Under the pieces are notes generated by a model. The model was not told the origin of the DNA and made no database searches. It worked only from the letters and a program-made list of their open reading frames with translations. Both the position numbers and the translations under genes were made by a program. Positions 16,838 through 25,732 of a DNA stretch of 35,483 bases are shown here, piece by piece. How positions within the stretch are numbered: the stretch's first letter is position 1; each line of letters begins with the position of its first letter. Location: NCBI GenBank assembly GCA_900550135.1, contig URQO01000012.1, forward strand, positions 1 through 35,483. The letters are read 5' to 3'. This DNA comes from an uncultured Eubacterium sp. Lineage in GTDB: Bacteria; Bacillota; Clostridia; Lachnospirales; Lachnospiraceae.

Positions 16838-17683
16838 TTACTTGTTTAATTCTACACTTCTTAAGCAGTTCACTAATAACATTGTTACTGTCATTGGTCC
16901 TACACCACCTGGAACAGGTGTAATTGCACTTGCAACCTGTGAAACAGAATCAAAGTCAACATCTCCACATAACTTGCCATTTTCGTCTCTGTCCATTCCT
17001 ACATCAATGATTACAGCACCTTCTTTTACATAATCTGCTGTAACAAATTTTGCTTTACCAATTGCTGCAATTAAAATATCCGCTCTCTTTGTCACTTCTT
17101 TTAAATCTTTTGTTCTTGAATGAGCAATTGTAACTGTGGCATTTTCTTTTAACATAAGCATTGACATTGGCTTTCCAACAATGTTGCTTCTTCCGATAAC
17201 AACACATTCTTTGCCTGAAATTTCAATATCAGTTCTTTTTAGCATTTCAATAATACCTGCCGGTGTACATGGAAGAAATGTTTCTTCCCCAATAACCATT
17301 TTTCCAACATTTACAGGATGGAATCCATCCACATCCTTGTTACTGTCTATTGCAAGTAAAACTTTGCTTTCATCAATATGTTTTGGAAGTGGCAACTGTA
17401 CTAAAATACCATTTACTGCCTTGTCTTCGTTTAACTCTTTTACTACTTTTAAAAGTTCTTCTTCTGTTGTTTCTTCAGGAAGTGCCAATGTTCTTGAGGT
17501 AATACCTACATACTCACATGCCTTTTCCTTATTTCTTACATAAACTGCTGACGCAGGGTCATTTCCAACTTTAACTACAGCCAGTGTGATTTCTACTCCC
17601 TGCTTTTTGTATTCAGCCACTTTTTCTTTTAGTTCATCCTTTATAGCCATTGAAATAGCTTTTCCGTCTATAATCTTTGCCAT
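16838..17683 (-). CDS. folD: Bifunctional methylenetetrahydrofolate dehydrogenase/cyclohydrolase
   Basis: FolD turns 5,10-methylene-THF into 5,10-methenyl-THF with NADP and then into 10-formyl-THF. The catalytic lysine lies in YVRNKEKACE at about residue 55. VQLPLPKHI and KDVDGFHP complete the active site, and GRSNIVGKPM forms the dinucleotide-binding turn. PVPGGVGPMT closes the protein. Length, 281 residues, is normal. AAAAAGGAG precedes the ATG. Fhs, which makes the same one-carbon product from formate, is the next gene upstream on the same strand, 240 nt away; the gap is mostly a palindromic element. The product feeds Fmt, encoded downstream. Confidence 0.97.
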   Translation of the reverse strand: MAKIIDGKAISMAIKDELKEKVAEYKKQGVEITLAVVKVGNDPASAVYVRNKEKACEYVGITSRTLALPEETTEEELLKVVKELNEDKAVNGILVQLPLPKHIDESKVLLAIDSNKDVDGFHPVNVGKMVIGEETFLPCTPAGIIEMLKRTDIEISGKECVVIGRSNIVGKPMSMLMLKENATVTIAHSRTKDLKEVTKRADILIAAIGKAKFVTADYVKEGAVIIDVGMDRDENGKLCGDVDFDSVSQVASAITPVPGGVGPMTVTMLLVNCLRSVELNK

Positions 17684-17764
17684 GTTTTCTCCTTTTTAGT
17701 TCTGTTTTTACTATTTAGAGAATAAACAAATACACACTATTATTTCAATATATGAACTTTGGCT

Positions 17765-17887
17765 TGTGGAACAATATTATAAGGAAGTGCTCTAACGCCG
17801 TCGGTCCATAAAGGAAACCTAGTTTGCTTTATAGGACCGCTACGAGCGTTTGGCAGCGGGAGCGTGCTTTCATTAATTTGTTCCACA
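17765..17887. repeat. 123-bp palindromic element with terminal inverted repeats between fhs and folD
   Basis: The ends are perfect 10-bp inverted repeats, TGTGGAACAA (17765-17774) and TTGTTCCACA (17878-17887). At the centre, 17802-17839 folds almost perfectly: CGGTCC, ATAAAG and AAAC pair with GTTT, CTTTAT and GGACCG around CTA, with one G/G mismatch and one bulged A. Between, GAAGTGCTC resembles the reverse complement of GAGCGTGCTTTC. It is more GC-rich than its flanks. There is no T-run, so it is not a simple terminator. It could be a small non-autonomous mobile or repetitive element or a structured RNA. No coding potential is seen. Confidence 0.75.
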
Positions 17888-17923
17888 GACAAAGCGAGAT
17901 ACTGAAACAATACTGTAGTAATA

Positions 17924-19594
17924 CTAGAATAATCCCTGAATTTTACCGTCGTCTGTTAAATTAATTTCATATGCGGCAGGTTTTTTTGAAAGTCCCGGCA
18001 TTGTCATTACATTGCCTGTAAGTGCAACTACAAAACCTGCTCCTGCTGAAATATATACATCTCTTATGTTAATCTTAAATCCTGTAGGTCTTCCCAACTT
18101 GCTTCTGTCATCTGACAATGAGAACTGAGTTTTTGCCATACATACAGGATAGTCACTGTATCCAAGTTTGTTTACATTTGCAATAGCCTTTTCTGCTTCC
18201 GGTGAATATGTAACACCGTCTGCTCCGTAAATTTCTTTTGCAATTGTTTCGATTTTTTCTTTAATTGGCATATCATCAGGATACAAAGGTGCATAGTTTG
18301 AAGGCTTTGTTTCTATTGTTTCTATAACTTTTTCTGCCAAAGCAATTCCACCTTCGCCACCTTTTGCCCAAACTTCTGCCAATGCAAACTCACATCCTCT
18401 TTCTTCACAGAAGTTCTTAATGTATTCATATTCTGCATCTGTATCTGTAATAAACTGATTTAATGTTACAACTACAGGAACTCCAAATTTCTGTAAGTTT
18501 TCAATATGCTTTTCAAGGTTTACAATACCTTTTGCCAAAGCATCAAGATTTTCTTCTGATAAATCTTCTTTTGCAACACCACCATTGTATTTTAAAGCTC
18601 TTACTGTTGCTACTAAAACTACACAGTCAGGTTTTAATCCTGCTTTTCTACACTTAATGTCTAAGAACTTTTCTGCTCCAAGGTCAGCCCCAAATCCTGC
18701 TTCTGTAATAACATAATCTGCCATCTTTAATGCTGTTTTTGTTGCCTTAACTGAGTTACATCCATGAGCAATATTTGCAAATGGGCCACCATGTACCAAT
18801 GCCGGTGTATGTTCTAAAGTCTGAATAAGGTTTGGTTTCATTGCATCCTTTAATAATACTGCCATGGAGCCTACAGCCTTAATGTCTTTTGCTGTAACAG
18901 GTTCTCCGTCATATGTATAAGCAACAATAATTTTTCCAAGTCTTTCCTTTAAATCTGCATAGTCTGTTGCGAGACATAAAATTGCCATAATCTCAGATGC
19001 TACTGTAATAACAAAATGGTCTTCTCTTACAGTTCCATCAACCTTACGTCCAAGACCTACAACAATATTTCTTAATACTCTGTCGTTAATATCCACACAT
19101 CTTTTCCAAACAACCTGATTAGGGTCAATGTTTAATTCATTGCCCTGCTGAATTGAGTTGTCAAGCATCGCTGCTAAAAGGTTATTTGCTGATGTAATAG
19201 CATGAAAATCTCCTGTAAAGTGAAGGTTTAAATCTTCCATAGGAACAACCTGAGCATATCCGCCACCTGCTGCTCCACCTTTAATACCAAAGCATGGTCC
19301 AAGTGAAGGTTCTCTTAAAGCTATAACAGCTTTTTTGTTTAATCTTCCAAAAGCCTCTCCAAGACCTACAGTAACTGTTGTTTTGCCTTCTCCTGCCGGT
19401 GTTGGGTTGATAGCTGTAACAAGGATTAATTTTCCGTCTTCATTTTCCTTAATACTATCGTAGTATTCATTTGAAATTTTTGCCTTATACTTTCCGTATA
19501 ATTCAAGGTCATCTTCCTTTAATCCAATTCTTTCTGCTACCTGCTTTATTGGTAACATTTCTGCTTCCTGTGCGATTTCAATATCTGTTTTCAT
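17924..19594 (-). CDS. fhs: Formate-tetrahydrofolate ligase
   Basis: Fhs makes 10-formyl-THF from formate, THF and ATP. In acetogens it belongs to the Wood-Ljungdahl methyl branch; in other Clostridia it supplies one-carbon units. The 556 residues carry the nucleotide loop NPTPAGEGKTT at about 62-72, REPSLGPCFGIKGGAAGGG at about 92-110, DFHAITSANNLLAA and HGGPFANIAHGCNS. No acetogenesis genes are in this window, so a supply role is the safer reading. It starts 11 nt after ftsK with AAGGAG six nt before the ATG, so it is probably in the same transcript. Confidence 0.97.
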   Translation of the reverse strand: MKTDIEIAQEAEMLPIKQVAERIGLKEDDLELYGKYKAKISNEYYDSIKENEDGKLILVTAINPTPAGEGKTTVTVGLGEAFGRLNKKAVIALREPSLGPCFGIKGGAAGGGYAQVVPMEDLNLHFTGDFHAITSANNLLAAMLDNSIQQGNELNIDPNQVVWKRCVDINDRVLRNIVVGLGRKVDGTVREDHFVITVASEIMAILCLATDYADLKERLGKIIVAYTYDGEPVTAKDIKAVGSMAVLLKDAMKPNLIQTLEHTPALVHGGPFANIAHGCNSVKATKTALKMADYVITEAGFGADLGAEKFLDIKCRKAGLKPDCVVLVATVRALKYNGGVAKEDLSEENLDALAKGIVNLEKHIENLQKFGVPVVVTLNQFITDTDAEYEYIKNFCEERGCEFALAEVWAKGGEGGIALAEKVIETIETKPSNYAPLYPDDMPIKEKIETIAKEIYGADGVTYSPEAEKAIANVNKLGYSDYPVCMAKTQFSLSDDRSKLGRPTGFKINIRDVYISAGAGFVVALTGNVMTMPGLSKKPAAYEINLTDDGKIQGLF

Positions 19595-19605
19595 TTGCCT
19601 TCTCC

Positions 19606-22254
19606 TTATAAAATATTTTCAAAGTCCTCGATGGACATAATTACCTTTCGCGGTTTGTTGGTCTCTTCCTGACCTACCACTCCTGCATCATATAACTGTT
19701 CCATAATACGTGCAGCCCTGTTAAAGCCCACACGGAACTGTCTTTGTATCATACTTGTAGAACCTTTTTGTTTCTCTATGCAAAGTCTTCCTGCATCTGC
19801 AAAAAGCGGGTCCCTTTCATTTCCATCATTGCTCATAGCTTCCTGATCTGTAGTTAATTTTGCATCTATTGACTGATCATATTCTGCTTCACCACTGTTG
19901 TTCTTAATAAACTCAACTGTATCAAAAATTTCCTGATCAGAAACATATGCTCCCTGAACTCTCACTGGTTTTACATAACCTGCAGGATAGAACAACATAT
20001 CACCATTTCCAAGCAGTTTTTCAGCACCATTCATATCAATAATAGTTCTTGAATCAGTACCCGATGCCACTGTCAGTGCTACTCTTGATGGAATGTTTGC
20101 CTTTATAAGACCTGTGATAACATCAACTGATGGTCTTTGAGTCGCAATAACCATATGTATCCCTGCTGCTCTTGCCAGCTGTGCCAGTCTGCATATAGCC
20201 TCTTCAACCTCTTTTGCAGCTACCATCATAAGGTCTGCCAACTCGTCAATTACTATAAGAATTTGTGGCATTTTTTCTGCAGGTTCTCCAAAATCGTCAA
20301 CAACCTGTCCTGCCTCAACTTTTACATTGTAACTGCCTATATCCCTGGCTCCCGCTTTTGCAAACTTGTTGTATCTGGTGGTCATCTCTGCCACAGCCCA
20401 GTTCAGTATACCTGCTGCCTTTTTAGGGTCTGTTACAACATCATACAATAAATGCGGTATCTTGTTATAAACCTGAAACTCTACAACCTTTGGATCTATT
20501 ACTATAAGTCTTACCTCCTCTGGTGTTGTTCTGTATAAAATACTCATTAAAATAGAGTTTGTAAAAACTGATTTACCGGAACCTGTTGTTCCTGCTATTA
20601 ACATATGTGGCATTTTTGCAATGTCAGCTACAACAACTTTTCCTGCAATATCCTTACCTGCAGGGAATGCCAATTTCGATTTGTGATTTTTAAGTTCTTT
20701 TGACATCAAAAGTTCTTTCAGACAAACTGAATCTCTTCCCTTGTTTGGAATTTCAATACCAACTGCTGCCTTTCCCGGGATTGGGGCTTCAATACGAATA
20801 TCAGCTGCTGCCATATTTAACTTAATATCATCTGCCAAACCTGTTATACGGCTAACCTTTGTACCCATTTCAGGTTGCAATTCATATCTTGTAACTGATG
20901 GTCCCCTACTTACATTGGTTATTTCAACCTTTACGCCAAAGTTTGCAAGTACCTGTTTTAACTTGTTTGCTGTTTCCATCAGTGCAACTCTTGTTGTTTT
21001 ATTTGAACTTGTCCCACTGTCTTTTAGCAAATCATAACTTGGTTTTCTATATTTTAATTTTTTCTTTTTGGGAGCAATTATCTTTCCTTCAGAAGATGCT
21101 TTTTTAACTTCTTCTTTTGGAGTATTTTCATCCATCAGTTCTTTAGCTGACATATCCATTTTTTCAGATGAATCCTTTTTGGCAGGTGAAACTGATTTGG
21201 CTCCAAATGGTTTTCTTGCCATAGTTTTTTTTGCATCTTCGCTTACAATAATTCTTTCTTTTGGAGTAAACTCACCATCTGTAGCATGCTCATCATTTTT
21301 TGCTTCTGCAGGAGCAGACGGTCTTTTGTCTTTTGTATTTACAGCATCGTTGTAGGTATAAACTGTATCATCCTGCAAAACTTCATTTCCATCTTCATCG
21401 TCAAGACCTTCAATATGTATCTCGTGAACATTTTGGTCATTGTTCTCAATTTTTTCAGGCTCAATATCTATTTTTTCTTCTAAAGCTGCTGCGGAAAAAT
21501 CTACTCCCTGCTTTTTCTGATTTAACCGTTCTCTTTCCTGACGTAATTTTTCTTCTCTTCTTTGCGCCTTTTCCTGTCTTCTTTGTTCCTTTTCTAAAGC
21601 ATTTGCCTCTCTTCTGATTTCAGCTTCAGCCGCTGCATTTTCATAGGCATCTTTTCCTCTGTTTTTAATGAAAGACATAATAGACTTTTCCGTAAGAACC
21701 ACTACGCAAATAATCAAAATCACAAGTACAACAATATATGTGCCCGTCAGTCCTAACAGGGAATGCAACATTTTTCCAATGGCTCCGCCTACTATACCAC
21801 CACCGAAAATGCTTTTGGCACCTTCTTTATAGAAAGTTAAAACTGATTCACCAGAACCACCATAACTAAGCAGATGTAACAATGTACACAAATCCACGAA
21901 AAGACCTATGTCACATATAATCTTGGATGCAATTTTTGAATTTATGTCGTTGTAAACAAGTAATGCTACTGTTACAGCCAAAACTATAGGGAATAAGTAT
22001 CCCATCCATCCAAAACATCCAAGCATGGCTTCTTTTAGAAAATTGCCTACTATTCCACAAATTCCAAAATTGCTTAGAAATAAAAACAATGCCACACCTA
22101 TTGCTATCCAGAAATTTATCTCTCTTACTACCTTTTTGTGTTGCTGTGCTTTTTTTGCGTTTAATTTTCTTGTCTGCGCCGCTTTACTTGCACTGGTAGT
22201 CTTTTTAGTATTATTTGATTTTTTCCCTCCGGTTTTCTTTTTTGTATTGGCCAC
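19606..22254 (-). CDS. ftsK: FtsK/SpoIIIE-family DNA translocase
   Basis: This is a membrane-anchored hexameric pump that moves chromosome DNA through the closing septum. After a Lys-rich start, four hydrophobic segments lie between about residues 47 and 190. A long charged linker follows to about residue 400, then the motor domains. Walker A GTTGSGKS is near 555, Walker B ILIVIDELADLMM near 665, and ATQRPSVDVITGLIK follows. The C-terminal winged-helix gamma domain (MIQRQFRVGFNRAARIMEQL) would read the polar guide sequences. Translation starts at GTG, with GAGGTG 4 nt upstream. TepA is encoded upstream, as in B. subtilis beside spoIIIE. Whether it serves division, sporulation or both cannot be decided from sequence. 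Confidence 0.96.
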   Translation of the reverse strand: MANTKKKTGGKKSNNTKKTTSASKAAQTRKLNAKKAQQHKKVVREINFWIAIGVALFLFLSNFGICGIVGNFLKEAMLGCFGWMGYLFPIVLAVTVALLVYNDINSKIASKIICDIGLFVDLCTLLHLLSYGGSGESVLTFYKEGAKSIFGGGIVGGAIGKMLHSLLGLTGTYIVVLVILIICVVVLTEKSIMSFIKNRGKDAYENAAAEAEIRREANALEKEQRRQEKAQRREEKLRQERERLNQKKQGVDFSAAALEEKIDIEPEKIENNDQNVHEIHIEGLDDEDGNEVLQDDTVYTYNDAVNTKDKRPSAPAEAKNDEHATDGEFTPKERIIVSEDAKKTMARKPFGAKSVSPAKKDSSEKMDMSAKELMDENTPKEEVKKASSEGKIIAPKKKKLKYRKPSYDLLKDSGTSSNKTTRVALMETANKLKQVLANFGVKVEITNVSRGPSVTRYELQPEMGTKVSRITGLADDIKLNMAAADIRIEAPIPGKAAVGIEIPNKGRDSVCLKELLMSKELKNHKSKLAFPAGKDIAGKVVVADIAKMPHMLIAGTTGSGKSVFTNSILMSILYRTTPEEVRLIVIDPKVVEFQVYNKIPHLLYDVVTDPKKAAGILNWAVAEMTTRYNKFAKAGARDIGSYNVKVEAGQVVDDFGEPAEKMPQILIVIDELADLMMVAAKEVEEAICRLAQLARAAGIHMVIATQRPSVDVITGLIKANIPSRVALTVASGTDSRTIIDMNGAEKLLGNGDMLFYPAGYVKPVRVQGAYVSDQEIFDTVEFIKNNSGEAEYDQSIDAKLTTDQEAMSNDGNERDPLFADAGRLCIEKQKGSTSMIQRQFRVGFNRAARIMEQLYDAGVVGQEETNKPRKVIMSIEDFENIL

Positions 22255-22484
22255 TTTGCACCTCTTTTATAATATATTTGTGGTCTGCGCACACCTACTG
22301 ACCATAATCCTTTTTATTTTACTATTTTTTAATGTTTTATTCAAGATACATATTGTGGCTCAAGGTTTCACATGTATTTATATATGTGGATTTTCTACTA
22401 TATTGTCATATCCGGTGTTTAGTTTTATTAACTTATATTTTTATTTTCTATTATTACTTTTTGTATTTTATCTATATTATATTT

Positions 22485-23135
22485 TCATTTTTTGTTGTTC
22501 TCTATCAATTTATAGAGTTTACCTAATGCTTCCTTTAATCCTCCGATTTCATTTATTATCCCTTCCTCAACAGTTTCTTTTCCAACCAATATGCTCCCTA
22601 CATCTTTTGTTAAAAATTCAGTTTCATTCATCAGTTCCATAAATCTTTCTTCTTTTATATGGCAGTGTTTTATTACAAAATGATTGATTCGCTGCTGAAT
22701 TTTTTCAAAATATTCATAAGTCTGGGGAACTCCTATAAATAAACCGTTCATTCTTACAGGATGTATAACCATGGTTCCTGTTTCCACTATAAAAGAATAA
22801 TCCGTAGCCACGGCAAGGGGAACTCCTATAGAATGACTTCCTCCAAGAACCAGTGAAACTGTAGGTTTGCTAAGGCTTGCCACCATCTCGGCAATTGCCA
22901 GTCCACACTCCACATCTCCTCCTACTGTGTTTAATATAATCAAAAGTCCATCTATATCTTCATCATCTTCCACCTTTGCAAGCATAGGCAGTACATGTTC
23001 ATATTTTGTAGTTTTAGTCTGGGCTGATGCTGTTTCGTGTCCCTCAATTTCTCCTATAATACTTAACAAATGTATTTTCTTATGCTTTTTGTTATTATCC
23101 AAATCTGTTTGTCCATACTCTTTTACTTCATCCAT
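22485..23135 (-). CDS. tepA: ClpP-fold protease, TepA type
   Basis: This 216-residue protein has the ClpP/crotonase-like serine-protease fold. GGDVECGLAIAEMV corresponds to the oxyanion region, GGSHSIGVPLA to the nucleophile serine loop and VIHPVR to the catalytic histidine. Related proteins are called translocation-enhancing protein TepA in Bacillus, where the gene also sits directly before spoIIIE; that synteny holds here. TepA is reported to help protein secretion, possibly by degrading signal peptides. The site AAAGGAG is 7 nt before the ATG and follows a small inverted repeat. The 230 nt between this gene and ftsK are very AT-rich, and I see no clear terminator or promoter there. Confidence 0.88.
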   Translation of the reverse strand: MDEVKEYGQTDLDNNKKHKKIHLLSIIGEIEGHETASAQTKTTKYEHVLPMLAKVEDDEDIDGLLIILNTVGGDVECGLAIAEMVASLSKPTVSLVLGGSHSIGVPLAVATDYSFIVETGTMVIHPVRMNGLFIGVPQTYEYFEKIQQRINHFVIKHCHIKEERFMELMNETEFLTKDVGSILVGKETVEEGIINEIGGLKEALGKLYKLIENNKK

Positions 23136-23150
23136 AAAAAAACTCCTTTA

Positions 23151-23179
23151 GTTACATTTTCTATATGATAGTATGTAAC
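23151..23179 (-). promoter_or_regulatory. Inverted repeat just upstream of the tepA ribosome binding site
   Basis: GTTACAT (23151-23157) and ATGTAAC (23173-23179) are a perfect 7-bp inverted repeat around a 15-nt loop. The hairpin ends at the base of the AAAGGAG of tepA. It could affect initiation or be an operator. It has no T-run of its own beyond the leader. Confidence 0.45.
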
Positions 23180-23200
23180 CAAAGAAGTGTTTTTATAAAT

Positions 23201-23971
23201 TTATTTAATATTTTTTATTGTATCGTACGGAAGATGACCACCAAATATATCAAGAGCAGAACCGATGGTAAAATCCATTTTTCCACCGCAGGTTTCACGA
23301 AACTCATTTATTTGTTCCATTGAAGCAATGCCACCGGCATAGGTTATGGGAATCCTGTTCCATTTGGATAATATGGATACAAGTTCTTTTTCCATGCCAC
23401 CGGACTTTCCTTCTGAATCCACACCATGAACAAGAAACTCACTGCAATATTCTGCCAATCTGTCAAGTAACTCTTGATTTATTATTTCATTAGTAAACTT
23501 CTGCCATCTGTCTGTTACTATATAATAGTTTCCATCCTTTTTCCTACAACTTAAATCAAGAACAATATGTTTTGAACCTACTGCATTTTTCAGACTTTCC
23601 AGTCGTTCATAATTTATTTGTCCATCTTTAAACACAAAAGATGTAACAATAACATGAGAAGCTCCTGCATCTATGTATTCCTTTGCATTTTGGTCATTAA
23701 CTCCACCACCAATCTGCATACCATCAGGGTATTCTGCTAAAGCCTCCAAAGCCTGCTTTCTAGTTGCCTGATAATACTCAGAATCTTTTGCATTTAATAT
23801 GATAATGTGACCACCTTTTAAGCCATCATTTTTGTACATCTTTGCATAGTCTGCAGCACCCTTTGAGGATACAAAATTTTCTGTTGCCAAGTCTCCCTTG
23901 TCCTTTAAACTGCCACCTACCAGCTGCTTTACTTTTCCATTATGAATGTCAATACACGGTCTGAATTTCAT
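23201..23971 (-). CDS. hisA: HisA isomerase of the eukaryotic type (histidine biosynthesis)
   Basis: HisA (ProFAR isomerase) carries out the fourth step of histidine synthesis on a TIM barrel. The start MKFRPCIDIHNGKVKQ, the phosphate loops GMQIGGGV and ITYAGGI, and the end FTIGSALDIFGG follow the HIS6-like eukaryotic form, not the usual bacterial HisA, which starts close to IIPAIDL. Asp in PCIDIHNG and Asp in VLDLSCRKKDG are the likely acid-base pair. Length is 256 residues. It stands alone with no other his gene in the window. It lies 21 nt after metY, with GAGAGG before the ATG, so it probably shares that transcript. Confidence 0.92.
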   Translation of the reverse strand: MKFRPCIDIHNGKVKQLVGGSLKDKGDLATENFVSSKGAADYAKMYKNDGLKGGHIIILNAKDSEYYQATRKQALEALAEYPDGMQIGGGVNDQNAKEYIDAGASHVIVTSFVFKDGQINYERLESLKNAVGSKHIVLDLSCRKKDGNYYIVTDRWQKFTNEIINQELLDRLAEYCSEFLVHGVDSEGKSGGMEKELVSILSKWNRIPITYAGGIASMEQINEFRETCGGKMDFTIGSALDIFGGHLPYDTIKNIK

Positions 23972-23992
23972 GTTATTCCTCTCATTTTTATA

Positions 23993-25267
23993 TTACTGAT
24001 TAAGCGCCTGCTCTAAATCTGCAATAATGTCTTCTGCATCTTCAATTCCAACAGAAAATCTAATCAAATCAGGCTGAACACCTGCTTCAATTAACTGTTC
24101 ATCTGTCATCTGTCTATGTGTATGACTTGCAGGATGAAGTACACATGATCTTGCATCTGCCACATGGGTTACTATGGCTATAAACTTCAAACTATCCATA
24201 AACCTGATAGAAGCTTCACGTCCACCTTTTATACCAAATGTCAAAACTCCACAAGTTCCATTTGGCATGTATTTCTTTGCACGTTCATAATATTTGTCAC
24301 CTTCAAGTCCCGGATAATTAACCCATGCCACCTTGTCATTTTCACTAAGCCACTTTGCCACTTTATAGGCATTTTCACAATGTTTTGGCATTCTAAGATG
24401 TAATGTTTCAAGTCCAACATTCAGCAAGAATGAATTCTGTGGAGATGGTATTGATCCTAAATCTCTCATTACCTGTGCTGTTGCCTTTGTAATGTATCCT
24501 GCTTTTCCAAATTTTTCTGAATATACAATACCGTGATATGAATCATCAGGCTGTGTCATTCCAGGGAATTTGTCCCCGTGTGCCTGCCAGTCAAAATTTC
24601 CACTATCAACAATTGCTCCACCTACTGCCATGGCATGTCCATCCATATATTTTGTTGTTGAGTGAGTAACAATGTCTGCCCCAAACTCAAAAGGTCTGCA
24701 ATTGATTGGTGTAGGGAATGTATTGTCCACAATAAATGGTACTCCATGTGCATGTGCTGCTTTGCTAAACTTCTCGAAATCTAACACAACTAATGATGGA
24801 TTGGAAATTGACTCTCCGAATACACACTTTGTGTTAGGCTTAAATTCTTTTTCCAAATCTTCCGGTGAAATTTCAGGGTCTACAAAAGTCACATCAACAC
24901 CCATCTTTTTCATGGTTACCCCAAACAAATTAAATGTTCCACCATAAACATTTGATGAACAAATCAAATGGTCTCCTGCCTCACAAATGTTGAATACTGC
25001 ATAAAAGTTTGCTGCCTGACCTGATGATGTAAGCATGGCTGCCGCTCCACCCTCTAAATCACAGATTTTTTGTGCCACTGCGTCATTTGTAGGATTCTGA
25101 AGTCTTGTATAGAAATATCCACTATCCTCCAAGTCAAACAGTCTTCCCATCTGATCTGATGTGTCATACTTAAATGTTGTGCTCTGATAAATTGGCAAAA
25201 CTCTTGGTTCGCCTTTAGTAGGCTTCCAACCACCCTGAACACATATTGTACCTTTGTTATTTTTCAT
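23993..25267 (-). CDS. metY: O-acetylhomoserine aminocarboxypropyltransferase (sulfhydrylase)
   Basis: This PLP enzyme of the Cys/Met metabolism family makes homocysteine from O-acetylhomoserine and sulfide. The 424-residue length, longer than the 380-400 of cystathionine synthases and lyases, favours MetY. Recognisable parts are the start TICVQGGWKP, YTRLQNPTNDAVAQK, SSGQAANFYA and FIVDNTFPTP. The PLP lysine is in THSTTKYMDGHA at about residue 207. The C-terminus is SHTHRQMTDEQL and RFSVGIED. A cysteine-synthase or methionine gamma-lyase activity cannot be excluded by sequence alone. AAGGAG precedes the ATG. It follows a small membrane-protein gene by 33 nt and precedes hisA. Confidence 0.9.
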   Translation of the reverse strand: MKNNKGTICVQGGWKPTKGEPRVLPIYQSTTFKYDTSDQMGRLFDLEDSGYFYTRLQNPTNDAVAQKICDLEGGAAAMLTSSGQAANFYAVFNICEAGDHLICSSNVYGGTFNLFGVTMKKMGVDVTFVDPEISPEDLEKEFKPNTKCVFGESISNPSLVVLDFEKFSKAAHAHGVPFIVDNTFPTPINCRPFEFGADIVTHSTTKYMDGHAMAVGGAIVDSGNFDWQAHGDKFPGMTQPDDSYHGIVYSEKFGKAGYITKATAQVMRDLGSIPSPQNSFLLNVGLETLHLRMPKHCENAYKVAKWLSENDKVAWVNYPGLEGDKYYERAKKYMPNGTCGVLTFGIKGGREASIRFMDSLKFIAIVTHVADARSCVLHPASHTHRQMTDEQLIEAGVQPDLIRFSVGIEDAEDIIADLEQALNQ

Positions 25268-25300
25268 TTTCGTTCTCCTTGTTATTTTATAGAATATAAT

Positions 25301-25504
25301 TTACTGTGGCTTGTAATCTTTCAAGCAAATATGACTAACTATACAGCTTGCTGAAAACAAAACTACTATAACCACTGTAGAAATCAAAAAAAATGTTTTG
25401 TTCATAACCGGTATAACAAGTACAGCTATAAAAAACAATACAAATAATACCGTTGATATTTTATTAAAAATCTTTCCTATTTTAATTTTCTTTTCTTCTG
25501 TCAT
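25301..25504 (-). CDS. Small two-helix membrane protein, unknown function
   Basis: A 67-residue protein with a basic start (MTEEKKIKIGKIFNK) and two hydrophobic stretches, around STVLFVLFFIAVLVIPVM and FFLISTVVIVVLFSASCIV. I do not recognise a family. The start at 25504 is supported by AGAGG 5 nt upstream; the earlier in-frame ATG at 25558 has no ribosome binding site. It is followed by metY after 33 nt, which suggests cotranscription. A link to sulfur compounds would be only a guess. Confidence 0.65.
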   Translation of the reverse strand: MTEEKKIKIGKIFNKISTVLFVLFFIAVLVIPVMNKTFFLISTVVIVVLFSASCIVSHICLKDYKPQ

Positions 25505-25635
25505 TTTAACCTCTGCATGAATATTAATATTTTCAATACCTTTTTCATTATAAATCATAATTTCTATAAATCATAGTATTTTTTCATATTAAGATAACTA
25601 ACTTTTACATAAGAATGTATATTTTATAGCAAAAC

Positions 25636-25708
25636 AAAAGACTTCATAAGTTATATTTCAAATTTAATATTAATTATTTTCAAATATAACTTTATCAAGT
25701 CTTTTTTA
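25636..25708 (-). terminator. Bidirectional-looking terminator with a long AT-rich stem
   Basis: AAAGACTT (25637-25644) and AAGTCTTT (25697-25704) close a hairpin whose inner arms GTTATATTT and AAATATAAC also pair. Both strands give a T-rich tail. On minus it comes 25 nt after the anchored exported-protein gene and so ends the ABC-transporter side. Confidence 0.75.
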
Positions 25709-25732
25709 TGTATACATAGTGTTTACTTTTAA

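Noticed and set aside
17684..17923. Tetrahydrofolate riboswitch upstream of folD
   Set aside because: The position is suggestive, but the sequence is a symmetric palindrome and shows none of the conserved THF-riboswitch core I know.
22025..22642. Open frame of 205 codons on plus
   Set aside because: It runs antisense to ftsK, across the gap and into tepA. Its Phe/Leu/Tyr-rich product is what AT-rich antisense sequence gives.
25268..25300. SAM riboswitch or T-box upstream of metY
   Set aside because: Only 33 nt separate metY from the preceding gene, and the region before that gene shows no such structure.
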